Made by a program: the position numbers and the translations under genes
DNA from: Saccoglossus kowalevskii
Taxonomy: Eukaryota; Hemichordata; Enteropneusta; Harrimaniidae
Length of the DNA: 37,624 nucleotides
Assembly (NCBI RefSeq): GCF_000003605.2
Contig: NW_003119152.1
Coordinates: 1 to 37,624 of the forward strand
Direction: 5' to 3'
The notes under the pieces: generated by a model
Databases searched by the model: none
Told to the model about the DNA's origin: nothing
Seen by the model: the letters and a program-made list of their open reading frames with translations, nothing else
Part shown: in pieces, positions 12,118 through 22,453 of the stretch
Position numbering within the stretch: position 1 is the first letter of the stretch
Layout of the letters: every line of letters starts with the position of its first letter

Positions 12118-13059
12118 TCTAGAATTGACCTATGACATCTACATACTTGGAGTAAGACTACGGTAATTTAACATCAATTAACGAAATATTTATTCACATT
12201 TTCGAGCTTTTAACTATGGGACTTGTTAAAATGATATCACAGGTAACAATCCCAAATGAAAATACCAACTTTGCAATCGCTTTTCACAACTGTGTAAGCA
12301 GTTTGTAGTCGACTTTTTGGTTGACTGTTGTGACAATCTGCTTACATATGAGGCATTCTCGGAACATTTACTTAATATTTTCGACATTTAACTTCGGGGT
12401 TGTCATGATAATGACTTAGGTTATATATACAAGCAACTCCGTCAACATTTCTTTCGTTTTTTCCAACTTTGCACGCTGTTTTCTAACATTTTACAGTCAA
12501 CTCACGTGAACATGTATAAGCTGCTTTCAAATGGCTTTTATTACACTTGTCGACTTTAGAACTGCGCGTTTCTATAAGCCAACAACTTAGGTCATTTATG
12601 CAAATACATCTACCAACTTTGCAATAACTTTGCACAACTTTGCAATGACTTTGAACAACTTTGCACGGTGCGTTAACAACTTAAAACCCACTACGTTCCG
12701 ACAGCATCAACAACTTGTACTTGAAAATTAGAAGGAATTTCGAAACTTTCCATTAGTTAAAAAAGTTACAAAAATGCCACGATTTTCTACAATAAATGAT
12801 TGACATCAAAGGAAGAAAAATGCAGAAATGTTGAAGTATATCTTTTCCATGTCTGTGATGAAACAAAAAAGAAATTCAACAGCTCGTTTACTCAGGGAGT
12901 CTCCCATGCAAATACTAACCACGCCTGATTGCGCTTTACCTCAAACATTCATCGGTCACCTAACCACACAACTGCATAGAAAACATGCAATTAGGCCGAA
13001 TTCCAAGCTATTTCAGGTTTTGAGATGTTTTAAAATCGATATCGCCTACGCAAATATCT
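12118..13059 (+). repeat. Monomer 14 (C, 942 bp)
   Basis: Near-copy of monomer 13. Visible differences include CTCGGAAC for CTCGGCAC, CCGTCAAC for CCGCCAAC, and GTTCCGAC for GTTCCAAC. Confidence 0.95.
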
Positions 13060-13987
13060 TCTAGAATTGACCTATGACATCTACATACTTGGAGTAAGAC
13101 TACGGTAATTTAACATCAATTAACGAAATATTTATTCACATTTTCGAGCTTTTAACTATGGGACTTGTTAAAATGATATCACAATTAACAATCCCAAATG
13201 AAAATACCTACTTTGCAATCGCTTTTCACAACTTTGTAAGCAGTTTGTAGTCGACTTTTTGGTTGACTGTTGTGACAATCTGCTTACATATGAGCATTCT
13301 CGGAACATTTACTTAATATTTTCGACATTTAACTGCGGGGTTGTCATGATAATGACTTAGTTATATATACAGCACTCCGCCACATTTCTTTCGTTTTTCC
13401 ACTTTGCACGCTGTTTTCTACATTTACAGTCACTCACGTGACATCTATAAGCTGCTTTCAAATGGCTTTATTACACTGTCGACTTTAGAACTGCGCGTTT
13501 CTATAAGCCAACAACTTAGGTCATTTATGCAAATACATCTACCAACTTTGCAATAACTTGCACAACTTTGCAATGACTTTGAACAACTTTGCACGGTGCG
13601 TTAACAACTTAAAACCCACTACGTTCCGACAGCATCAACAACTTGTACTTGAAAATTAGAAGGAATTTCGAAACTTTCCATTAGTTAAAAAAGTTACAAA
13701 AATGCCACGATTTTCTACAATAAATGATTGACATCAAAGGAAGAAAAATGCAGAAATGTTGAAGTATATCTTTTCCATGTCTGTGATGAAACAAAAAAGA
13801 AATTCAACAGCTCGTTTACTCAGGGAGTCTCCCATGCAAATTCTAACCACGCCTGATTGCGCTTTACCTCAAACATTCATCGGTCACCTAACCACACAAC
13901 TGCATAGAAAACATGCAATTAGTCCGAATTCCCGGCTATTTCAGGTTTTGAGATGTTTTAAAATCGATATCGCCTACGCAAATATCT
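13060..13987 (+). repeat. Monomer 15 (C, 928 bp, many 1-base losses)
   Basis: Belongs to the monomer 13-14 group (GTTCCGAC, ATCAAAGG, ACACTGTCG). It is 14 bases shorter. Each missing base is one base from a homopolymer run, and 13 of the 14 fall within 13291-13480. Confidence 0.95.
13291..13560 (+). other. Cluster of fourteen 1-base homopolymer losses
   Basis: Compared with monomer 14, every loss removes one base from a run of two or more: GAGG to GAG, TAGGTT to TAGTT, CAAGCAAC to CAGCAC, GTTTTTT to GTTTTT, CTAACATTTTAC to CTACATTTAC, and so on. The count of 14 accounts exactly for the 928 versus 942 bp lengths. The pattern is typical of uncorrected sequencing error rather than biological change. 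Confidence 0.8.
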
Positions 13988-14928
13988 TCTAGAATTGACC
14001 TATGACATCTACATACTTGGAGTAAGACTACGGTAATTTAACATCAATTAACGAAATATTTATTCACATTTTCGAGCTTTTAACTATGGGACTTTTTAAA
14101 ATGATATCACAGGTAACAATCCCAAATGAAAATACCAACTTTGCAATCGCTTTTCACAACATTGTAAGCAGTTTGTAGTCGACTTTTTGGTTGACTGTTG
14201 TGACAATCTGCTTACATATGAGGCATTCTCCGAACATTTACTTAATATTTTCGACATTTAACTGCGGGGTTGTCATGATAATGACTTAGGTTATATATAC
14301 AAGCAACTCCGCCAACATTTCTTTCGTTTTTTCCAACTTTGCACGCTGTTTTCTAACATTTTACAGTCAACTCACGTGAACATCTATAAGCTGCTTTCAA
14401 ATGGCTTTTATTAAACTTGTCGACTTTACAACTGCGCGTTTCTATAAGCCAACAACTTAGGTCATTTATGCAAATACATCTACCAACTTTGCAATAACTT
14501 TGCACAACTTTGCAATGACTTTGAACAACTTTGCACGGTGCGTTAACAACTTAAAACCCACTACGTGCCGACAGCATCAACAACTTGTACTTGAAAATTA
14601 GAAGGAATTTCGAAACTTTCCATTAGTTAAAAAAGTTACAAAAATGCCACGATTTTCTACAATAAATGATTGACATCACAGGAAGAAAAATGCAGAAATG
14701 TTGAAGTATATCTTTTCAATATCTGTGATGAAACAAAAAAAAATTCAACAGCTCGTTTACTCAGGGAGTCTCCCATGCAAGTACTAACCACGCCCGATTG
14801 CGCTTTACCTCAAACATTTATCGGTCACCTAACCACACAACTGCATAGAAAACATAGAATTAGGCCGAATTCCCGGCTATTTCAGGTTTTGAGATGTTTT
14901 AAAATCGATATCGTCTACGCAAATATCT
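13988..14928 (+). repeat. Monomer 16 (C, 941 bp)
   Basis: Front markers are GAGC and CCCAAATG, with private GGGACTTTTTAAAATG and CACAACATTG. It returns to the common GTGCCGAC and uninterrupted A9 run, ending the monomer 13-15 group. Confidence 0.95.
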
Positions 14929-15076
14929 TCTAGAATTGACCTATGACATCTACATACTTGGAGTAAGACTACGGTAATTTAACATCAATTAACGAAATCT
15001 TTATTCACATTTTCGAACTTTTAACTATGGGACTTGTTAATATGATATCACAGGTAACAATCCCGAATGAAAATAC

Positions 15077-15118
15077 CAACTTTGCAATCGCTTTTCACAA
15101 CTTTGTAAGCAGTTTGTA
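15077..15118 (+). repeat. Internal module I: two 21-bp relic repeats
   Basis: Shown in reference monomer 17. Two consecutive 21-bp units begin with CAACTTTG (15077 and 15098). Their T-runs start at 15081, 15092, 15102 and 15113, so the spacing is 11, 10 and 11 bp. The module is present in every monomer at about unit positions 149-190. The only common changes are GACTTTCC/GACTTTTT just after it and single substitutions inside it. Confidence 0.75.
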
Positions 15119-15212
15119 GTCGACTTTTTGGTTGACTGTTGTGACAATCTGCTTACATATGAGGCATTCTCGGAACATTTACTTAATATTTTCGACATTT
15201 AACTGCGGGGTT

Positions 15213-15226
15213 GTCATGATAATGAC
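15213..15226 (+). other. Small inverted repeat upstream of the TATA-like element
   Basis: In monomer 17, GTCAT-GATA-ATGAC is a perfect 5-bp stem with a 4-base loop. It is the usual form in subfamily C. In A the first arm is GTTAT, so the symmetry is imperfect. At this size it can easily be chance, and any role is speculative. Confidence 0.3.
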
Positions 15227-15230
15227 TTAG

Positions 15231-15244
15231 GTTATATATACAAG
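15231..15244 (+). promoter_or_regulatory. TATA-like element in each monomer
   Basis: In monomer 17, GTTATATATACAAG contains TATATATA at 15233-15240. It is present in all 40 units, lengthened by two bases in monomer 3 and in subfamily B. It resembles a Pol II TATA box, but no initiator or downstream gene can be recognised. In AT-rich DNA such a string may carry no function. Confidence 0.25.
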
Positions 15245-15253
15245 CAACTCCGC

Positions 15254-15303
15254 CAACATTTCTTTCGTTTTTTCCAACTTTGCACGCTGTTTTCTAACAT
15301 TTT
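15254..15303 (+). repeat. Internal module II: two 21-bp relic repeats plus partial
   Basis: Shown in monomer 17. CAAC-initiated units start at 15254 and 15275, 21 bp apart. T-runs begin at 15279, 15290 and 15300 (spacing 11 and 10), with a T6 run at 15268-15273 before them. It has the same framework as modules I and III but is more degenerate. It lies between the TATA-like element and the TCACGTGA palindrome. Confidence 0.65.
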
Positions 15304-15312
15304 ACAGTCAAC

Positions 15313-15320
15313 TCACGTGA
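15313..15320. other. TCACGTGA palindrome (E-box/CDEI-like)
   Basis: An 8-bp perfect palindrome containing CACGTG, the core bound by many bHLH factors. It also fits the yeast centromere CDEI consensus RTCACRTG. It is kept in most monomers. I find it altered in monomers 3 (TTACGTGA), 7 (TCAAGTGA), 21 (TCACGCGA) and 33 (TCACATGA); monomer 5 keeps only the CACGTG core. Binding is not shown by the sequence. Confidence 0.35.
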
Positions 15321-15408
15321 ACATCTATAAGCTGCTTTCAAATGGCTTTTATTAAACTTGTCGACTTTACAACTGCGCGTTTCTATAAGCCAACAACTTA
15401 GGTCATTT

Positions 15409-15416
15409 ATGCAAAT
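15409..15416 (+). other. ATGCAAAT octamer (subfamily C only)
   Basis: A perfect match to the POU-factor octamer in monomer 17 and most C units. Subfamily A has ATGCAAAC, B has ATACAAGT, and C monomers 27 and 40 have ATACAAAT. It was gained or kept specifically in C. It stands 9 bases upstream of module III. Confidence 0.35.
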
Positions 15417-15424
15417 ACATCTAC

Positions 15425-15477
15425 CAACTTTGCAATAACTTTGCACAACTTTGCAATGACTTTGAACAACTTTGCAC
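15425..15477 (+). repeat. Internal module III: 2.5 x 21-bp repeat, five phased ACTTTG
   Basis: Shown in monomer 17. Units at 15425 and 15446 differ at two positions, and a half unit follows at 15467. Five TTT runs start at 15429, 15440, 15450, 15461 and 15471, spaced 11, 10, 11 and 10 bp. The block is found in all 40 monomers. The main variant is ACTTGG for the third ACTTTG (for example monomers 18, 19, 23, 29, 30, 34, 37). Monomer 4 lacks one base here. Confidence 0.85.
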
Positions 15478-15569
15478 GGTGCGTTAACAACTTAAAACCC
15501 ACTACGTGCCGACAGCATCAACAACTTGTACTTGAAAATTAGAAGGAATTTCGAAACTTTCCATTAGTT

Positions 15570-15597
15570 AAAAAAGTTACAAAAATGCCACGATTTT
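15570..15597 (+). other. Helically spaced A-tracts
   Basis: In monomer 17, A6 (15570-15575) and A5 (15581-15585) have centres 10.5 bp apart, followed by T4 at 15594-15597. A-tracts in helical phase are known to bend DNA. Present in almost all copies. Monomer 5 has lost the first tract, and monomers 29 and 30 have A7. Confidence 0.5.
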
Positions 15598-15675
15598 CTA
15601 CAATAAATGATTGACATCACAGGAAGAAAAATGCAGAAATGTTGAAGTATATCTTTTCCATGTCTGTGATGAAAC

Positions 15676-15684
15676 AAAAAAAAA
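15676..15684 (+). repeat. Poly-A mononucleotide run, length-variable between copies
   Basis: A9 in monomer 17 following GATGAAAC. Other copies have A8 to about A14 or an interrupted run (CAAAAAAGAAATTC in monomers 12-15). The length changes shift the reading frame and explain why two different N-termini precede the same downstream open frame. Confidence 0.8.
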
Positions 15685-15869
15685 TTCAACAGCTCGTTTA
15701 CTCAGGGAGTCTCCCATGCAAGTACTAACCACGCCCGATTGCGCTTTACCTCAAACATTTATCGGTCACCTAACCACACAACTGCATAGAAAACATGCAA
15801 TTAGGCTAAATTCCCGGCTATTTCAGGTTTTGAGATGTTTTAAAATAGATATCGCCTACGCAAATATCT

Positions 15870-16810
15870 TCTAGAATTGACCTATGACATCTACATACTT
15901 GGAGTAAGACTACGGTAATTTAACATCAATTAACGAAATATTTATTCACATTTTCGAGCATTTAACTATGGGACTTGTTAAAATGATATCACAGTTAACA
16001 ATCCCAAATGAAAATACCAACTTTGCAATCGCTTTTCACAACTTTGTAAGCAGTTTGTAGTCGACTTTTTGGTTGACTGTTGTGACAATCTGCTTACATA
16101 TGAGGCATTCTCGGAACATTTACTTAATATTTTCGACATTTAACTGCGGGGTTGTCATGATAATGACTTAGGTTATATATACAAGCAACTCCGCCAACAT
16201 TTCTTTCGTTTTTTCCAACTTTGCACGCTGTTTTCTAACATTTTACAGTCAACTCACGTGAACATCTATAAGCTGCTTTCAAATGGCTTTTATTAAACTT
16301 GTCGACTTTAGAACTGCGCGTTTCTATAAGCCAACAACTTAGGTCATTTATGCAAATACATCTACCAACTTTGCAATAACTTTGCACAACTTGGCAATGA
16401 CTTTGAACAACTTTGCACGGTGCGTTAACAACTTAAAACCCACTACGTGCCGACAGCATCAACAACTTGTACTTGAAAATTAAAAGGAATTTCGAAACTT
16501 TCCATTAGTTAAAAAAGTTACAAAAATGCCACGATTTTCTACAATAAATGATTGACATCACAGTAAGAAAAATGCAGAAATGTTGAAGTATATCTTTTCC
16601 ATCTCTGTGATGAAACAAAAAAAAATTCAACAGCTCGTTTACTCAGGGAGTCTCCCATGCAAGTACTAACCACGCCCGATTGCGCTTTACCTCAAACATT
16701 CATCGGTCACCTAACCACACAACTGCATAGAAAACATGCAATTAGGCTGAATTCCCGGCTATTTCAGGTTTTGAGATGTTTTAAAATCGATATCGTCTAC
16801 GCAAATATCT
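15870..16810 (+). repeat. Monomer 18 (C, 941 bp)
   Basis: Rare markers are GAGCATTTAAC, CAGTTAAC, ACTTGGCAATG, CACAGTAAG and CCATCTCTG. The last four reappear together in monomer 34, 16 units downstream. Confidence 0.95.
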
Positions 16811-17751
16811 TCTAGAATTGACCTATGACATCTACATACTTGGAGTAAGACTACGGTAATTTAACATCAATTAACAAAATATTTATTCACATTTTCGAGC
16901 TTTTAACTATGGGACTTGTTAAAATGATATCACAGGTAACAATCCCAAATGAAAATACCAACTTTGCAATCGCTTTTCACAACTTTGTAAGCAGTTTGTA
17001 GTCGACTTTTTGGTTGACTGTTGTGACAATCTGCTTACATATGAGGCATTCTCGGAACATTTACTTAATATTTTCGACATTTAACTTCGGGGTTGTCATG
17101 ATAATGACTTAGGTTATATATACAAGCAACTCCGCCAACATTTCTTTCGTTTTTTCCAACTTTGCACGCTGTTTTCTAACATTTTACAGTCAACTCACGT
17201 GAACATCTATAAGCTGCTTTCAAATGGCTTTTATTAAACTTGTGGACTTTAGAACTGCGCGTTTCTATAAGCCAACAACTTAGGTCATTTATGCAAATAC
17301 ATCTACCAACTTTGCAATAACTTTGCACAACTTGGCAATGACTTTGAACAACTTTGCACGGTGCGTTAACAACTTAAAACCCACCACGTGCCGACAGCAT
17401 CAACAACTTGTACTTGAAAATTAGAAGGAATTTCGAAACTTTCCGTTAGTTAAAAAAGTTACAAAAATGCCACGATTTTCTACAATAAATGATTGACATC
17501 ACAGGAAGAAAAATGCAGAAATGTTGAAGTATATCTTTTCCATGTCTGTGATGAAACAAAAAAAAAATCAACAGCTCGTTTACTCAGGGAGTCTCCCATG
17601 CAAATACTAACCACGCCCGATTGCGCTTTACCTCAAACATTCATCGGTCACCTTACCACACAACTGCATAGAAAACATGCAATTAGTCCGAATTCACGGC
17701 TATTTCAGGTTTTCAGATGTTTTAAAATCGATATCGTCTACGCAAATATCT
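16811..17751 (+). repeat. Monomer 19 (C, 941 bp)
   Basis: Private AACAAAATATTT, CCACCACGTGCC and CCGTTAG. It carries ACTTGGCAATG in the ACTTTG module and TTGTGGACTTT in place of the GTCGAC site. Confidence 0.95.
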
Positions 17752-18690
17752 TCTAGAATTGACCTATGACATCTACATACTTGGAGTAAGACTACGGTAA
17801 TTTAACATCAATTAACGAAATCTTTATTCACATTTTCGAACTTTTAACTATGGGACTTGTTAATATGATATCACAGGTAACAATCCCAAATGAAAATACC
17901 AACTTTGCAATCGCTTTTCACAACTTTGTAAGCAGTTTGTAGTCGACTTTTTGGTTGACTGTTGTGACAATCTGCTTACATATGAGGCATTCTCGGAACA
18001 TTTACTTAATATTTTCGACATTTAACTGCGGGGTTGTCATGATAATGACTTAGGTTATATATACAAGCAACTCCGCCAACATTTCTTTCGTTTTTTCCAA
18101 CTTTGCACGCTGTTTTCTAACATTTTACAGTCAACTCACGTGAACATCTATAAGCTGCTTTCAAATGGTTTTATTAAACTTGTCGACTTTAGAACTGCGC
18201 GTTTCTATAAGCCAACAACTTAGGTCATTTATGCAAATACATCTACCAACTTTGCAATAACTTTGCACAACTTTGCAATGACTTTGAACAACTTTGCACA
18301 GTGCGTTAACAACTTAAAACCCACTATGTGCCGACAGCATCAACAACTTGTACTTGAAAATTAGAAGGAATTTCGAAACTTTCCATTAGTTAAAAAAGTT
18401 ACAAAAATGCCACGATTTTCTACATTAAATGATTGACATCACAGTAAGAAAAATGCAGAAATGTTGAAGTATATCTTTTCCATCTCTGTGATGAAACAAA
18501 AAAAAAATTCAACAGCTCATTTACTCAGGGAGTCTCCCATGCAAGTACTAACCACGCCAGATTGCGCTTTACCTCAATCATTCATCGGTCACCTAACCAC
18601 AACTGCATAGAAAACATGCAATTAGGCCGAATTCCCGGCTATTTCAGGTTTTGAGATGTTTTAAAATCGATATCATCTACGCAAATATCT
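17752..18690 (+). repeat. Monomer 20 (C, 939 bp; twin of monomer 38)
   Basis: Rare set of variants: GCACAGTGCG, ACTATGTGCC, CTACATTAAATG, CACAGTAAG, GCTCATTTAC, CGCCAGATTG, CTCAATCATTC, CCACAACTGC (2 bp shorter) and ATATCATCTACG. The same set recurs in monomer 38. Confidence 0.95.
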
Positions 18691-19630
18691 TCTAGAATTG
18701 ACCTATGACATCTACATACTTGGAGTAAGACTACGGTAATTTAACATCAATTAACGAAATCTTTATTCACATTTTCGAACTTTTAACTATGGGACTTGTT
18801 AATATGATATCACAGGTAACAATCCCAAATGAAAATACCAACTTTGCATCGCTTTCACAACTTTGTAAGCAGTTTGTAGTCGACTTTTTGGTTGACTGTT
18901 GTGACAATCTGCTTACATATGAGGCATTCTCCGATCATTTACTTAATATTTTCGACATTTAACTTCAGGGTTGTCATGATAATGACTTAGGTTATATATA
19001 CAAGCAACTCCGCCAACATTTCTTTCGTTTTTTCCAACTTTGCACGCTGTTTTCTAACATTTTACAGTCAACTCACGCGAACATCTATAAACTGCTTTCA
19101 AATGGCTTGTATTAAACTTGTCGACTTTAGAACTGCGCGTTTCTATAAGCCAACAACTTAGGTCATTTATGCAAATACATCTACCAACTTTGCAATAACT
19201 TTGCACAACTTTGCAATGACTTTGAACAACTTTGCACGGTGCGTTAACAACTTAAAACCCACTACGTGCCGACAGCATCAACAACTTGTACTTGAAAATT
19301 AGAAGGAATTTCGAAACTTTCCATTAGTTAAAAAAGTTACAAAAATGCCACGATTTTCTACAATAAATGATTGACATCACAGGAAGAAAAATGCAGAAAT
19401 GTTGAAGTATATCTTTTCCATGTCTGTGATGAAACAAAAAAAAAATTCAACAGCTCGTTTACTCAGGGAGTCTCCCATGCAAGTACTAACCACGCACGAT
19501 TGGGCTTTACCTCAAACATTTATCGGTCACCTAACCACACAACTGCATAGAAAACATGCAATTAGGCCGAATTCCCGGCTATTTCAGGTTTTGAGATGTT
19601 TTAAAATCGATATCGCCTACGCAAATATCT
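18691..19630 (+). repeat. Monomer 21 (C, 940 bp)
   Basis: Several private changes: GCATCGCTTTCAC (two 1-base losses), CTCCGATC, CTTCAGGG, TCACGCGA in place of TCACGTGA near 19073-19080, and GCACGATTGGGC. Confidence 0.95.
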
Positions 19631-20572
19631 TCTAGAATTGACCAATGACATCTACATACTTGGAGTAAGACTACGGTAATTTAACATCAATTAACGAAAT
19701 ATTTATTCACATTTTCGAGCTTTTAACTATGGGACTTGTTAAAATGATATCACAGGTAACAATCCCAAATGAAAATACCAACTTTGCAATCGCTTTTCAC
19801 AACTTTGTAAGCAGTTTGTAGTCGACTTTTTGGTTGACTGTTGTGACAATCTGCTTACATATGAGGCATTCTCGGAACATTTACTTAATATTTTCGACAT
19901 TTAACTGCGGGGTTGTCATGACAATGACTTAGGTTATATATACAAGCAACTCCGCCAACATTTCTTTCGTTTTTTCCAACTTTACACGCTGTTTTCTAAC
20001 ATTTTACAGTCAACTCACGTGAACATCTATAAGCTGCTTTCAAATGGCTTTTATTAAACTTGTCGACTTTAGAACTGCGCGTTTCTATAAGCCAACAACT
20101 TAGGTCATTTATGCAAATACATCTACCAAATTTGCAATAACTTTGCACAACTTTGCAATGACTTTGAACAACTTTGCACGGTGCGTTAACAACTTAAAAC
20201 CCACTACGTGCCGACAGCATCAACAACTTGTACTTGAAAATTAGAAGGAATTTCGAAACTTTCCATTAGTTAAAAAAGTTACAAAAATGCCACGATTTTC
20301 TACAATAAATGATTGACATCACAGGAAGAAAAATGAAGAAATGTTGAAGTATATCTTTTCCATGTCTGTGATGAAAAAAAAAAAAAATTCAACAGCTCGT
20401 TTACTCAGGAGTCTCCCATGCAAATACTAACCACGCCCGATTGCGCTTTACCTCAAACATTTACCGGGTCACCTAACCACACAACTGCATAGAAAACATG
20501 CAATTAGGCCGAATTCCCGGCTATTTCAGGTTTTGAGATGTTTTAAAATCGATATCGTCTACGCAAATATCT
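19631..20572 (+). repeat. Monomer 22 (C, 942 bp)
   Basis: Private ATGACAATGAC, TTTACACGC and ATTTACCGGGTC. The A-run near 20375-20388 is about 14 long and has absorbed the usual interrupting C. Confidence 0.95.
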
Positions 20573-21511
20573 TCTAGAATTGACCTATGACATCTACATA
20601 CTTGGAGTAAGACTACGGTAATTTAACATCAATTAACGAAATCTTTATTCACATTTTCGAGCTTTTAACTATGGGACTTGTTAAAATGATATCACAGGTA
20701 ACAATCCCAAATGAAAATACCAACTTTGCAATCGCTTTTCACAACTTTGTAAGCAGTTTGTAGTCGACTTTTTGGTTGACTGTTGTGACAATCTGCTTAC
20801 ATATGAGGCATTCTCCGAACATTTACTTAATATTTTCGACATTTAACTGCGGGGTTGTCATGATAATGACTTAGGTTATATATACAAGCAACTCCGCCAA
20901 CATTTCTTTCGTTTTTTCCAACTTTGCACGCTGTTTTCTAACATTTTACAGTCAACTCACGTGAACATCTATAAGCTGCTTTCAAATGGCTTTTATTAAA
21001 CTTGTCGACTTTAGAACAGCGCGTTTCTTTAAGCCAACAACTTAGGTCATTTATGCAAATATATCTACCAACTTTGCAATAACTTTGCACAACTTGGCAA
21101 TGACTTTGAACAACTTTGCACGGTGCGTTAACAACTTAAAACCCACTACGTGCCGACAGCATCAACAACTTGTACTTGAAATTAGAAAGGATTTTCGAAA
21201 CTTTCCATTAGTTAAAAAAGTTACAAAAATGCCACGATTTCTACATAAATGATTGACATCACAGGAAGAAAAATGCAGAAATGTTGAAGTATATCTTTTC
21301 CATGTCTGTGATGAAACAAAAAAAAATTCAACAGCTCGTTTACTCAGGGAGTCTCCCATGCAAATACTAACCACGCCCGATTGCGCTTTACCTCAAACAT
21401 CCATCGGTCACCTAACCACACAACTGCATAGAAAACATGCAATTAGGCCGAATTCCCGGCTATTTCAGGTTTTGAGATGTTTTAAAATCGATATCGTCTA
21501 CGCAAATATCT
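20573..21511 (+). repeat. Monomer 23 (C, 939 bp)
   Basis: Shares GCAAATATATC and ACTTGGCAATG with monomers 29 and 30, and ACATCCATC with monomer 28. Small indels cluster at about 21178-21250 (GAAATTAGAAAGG, GATTTCTACATAAATG). Confidence 0.95.
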
Positions 21512-22453
21512 TCTAGAATTGACCTATGACATCTACATACTTGGAGTAAGACTACGGTAATTTAACATCAATTAACGAAATATTTATTCACATTTTCGAG
21601 CTTTTAACTATGGGACCTGTTAAAATGATATCACAGGTAACAATCCCAAATGAAAATACCAACTTTGCAATCGCTTTTCACAACTTTGTAAGCAGTTTGT
21701 AGTCGACTTTTTGGTTGACTGTTGTGACAATCTGCTTACATATGAGGCATTCTCGGAACATTTACTTAATATTTTCGACATTTAACTGCGGGGTTGTCAT
21801 GATAATGACTTAGGTTATATATACAAGCAACTCCGCCAACATTTCTTTCGTTTTTTCCAACTTTGCACGCTGTTTTCTAACATTTTACAGTCAACTCACG
21901 TGAACATCTATAAGCTGCTTTCAAATGGCTTTTATTAAACTTGTCGACTTTAGAACTGCGCGTTTCTATAAGCCAACGACTTAGGTCATTTATGCAAATA
22001 CATCTACCAACTTTGCAATAACTTTGCACAACTTTGCAATGACTTTGAACAACTTTGCACGGTGCGTTAACAACTTAAAACCCACTACGTGCCGACAGCA
22101 TCAACAACTTGTACTTGAAAATTAGAAGGAATTTCGAAACTTTCCATTAGTTAAAAAAGTTACAAAAATGCCAGGATTTTCTACAATAAATGATTGACAT
22201 CACAGGAAGAAAAATGCAGAAATGTTGAAGTATATCTTTTCCATGTCTGTGATGAAACAAAAAAAAAATTCAACAGCTCGTTTACTCAGGGAGTCTCCCA
22301 TGCAAATACTAACCACGCCCGATTGCGCTTTACCTCAAACATTCATCGGTCACCAAAACACACAACTGCATAGAAAACATGCAATTAGGCCGAATTCCCG
22401 GCTATTTCAGGTTTTAAGATGTTTTAAAATCGATATCGTCTACGCAAATATCT
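21512..22453 (+). repeat. Monomer 24 (C, 942 bp)
   Basis: Carries ATGCCAGGATTTTC near 22168, shared only with monomer 26, exactly 1884 bp downstream. Private GGGACCTGTT and GGTCACCAAAACAC. Confidence 0.95.

Larger units (their letters stand above)
14929..15869 (+). repeat. Monomer 17 (C, 941 bp; reference unit here)
   Basis: Chosen as the reference for internal motifs because it carries the commonest C states and no obvious indel. Front markers are GAAC/GTTAATATG/CCCGAATG. Motif coordinates inside it are given in separate entries. Confidence 0.95.

Noticed and set aside
14670..14933. Open frame MTSQEEKCRNVEVYLF... as a small gene, with many copies.
   Set aside because: It starts at TTG, its frame depends on poly-A length, copies differ mainly at amino-acid-changing sites, and no family is recognised. 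It recurs only because the satellite recurs.
15183..15210. CENP-B box (TTCG....A..CGGG).
   Set aside because: TTCG and CGGG are both present (TTCGACATTTAACTGCGGGG) but 11 bases apart instead of 7, without the required central A. The other CGGG near the unit end has no TTCG at the right distance.
15201..15420. Long hairpin formed by AATGACTTAGG and CTTAGGTCATT, about 170 bp apart.
   Set aside because: Only about six bases pair. The shared ACTTAGG part is in direct orientation, so no stable stem is expected.
15425..15477. CRISPR array or plasmid-type iterons.
   Set aside because: The 10-11 bp elements have no unique spacers, and the ~940-bp units are whole-sequence repeats. There are no cas or replication genes and the context looks eukaryotic.
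15544..15562. Heat-shock element in GGAATTTCGAAACTTTCC.
   Set aside because: GAA and TTC blocks are spaced 1, 0 and 3 bases apart, not the regular 2-base spacing of the consensus.
14929..15869. Hammerhead ribozyme, as found in some satellites.
   Set aside because: I found no CTGATGA core with a paired GAAA on either strand of the consensus unit.
14929..15869. Transposon origin (terminal inverted repeats, reverse transcriptase or transposase).
   Set aside because: No terminal inverted repeats, target-site duplications or recognisable enzyme motifs. Units abut exactly with no variable junction.
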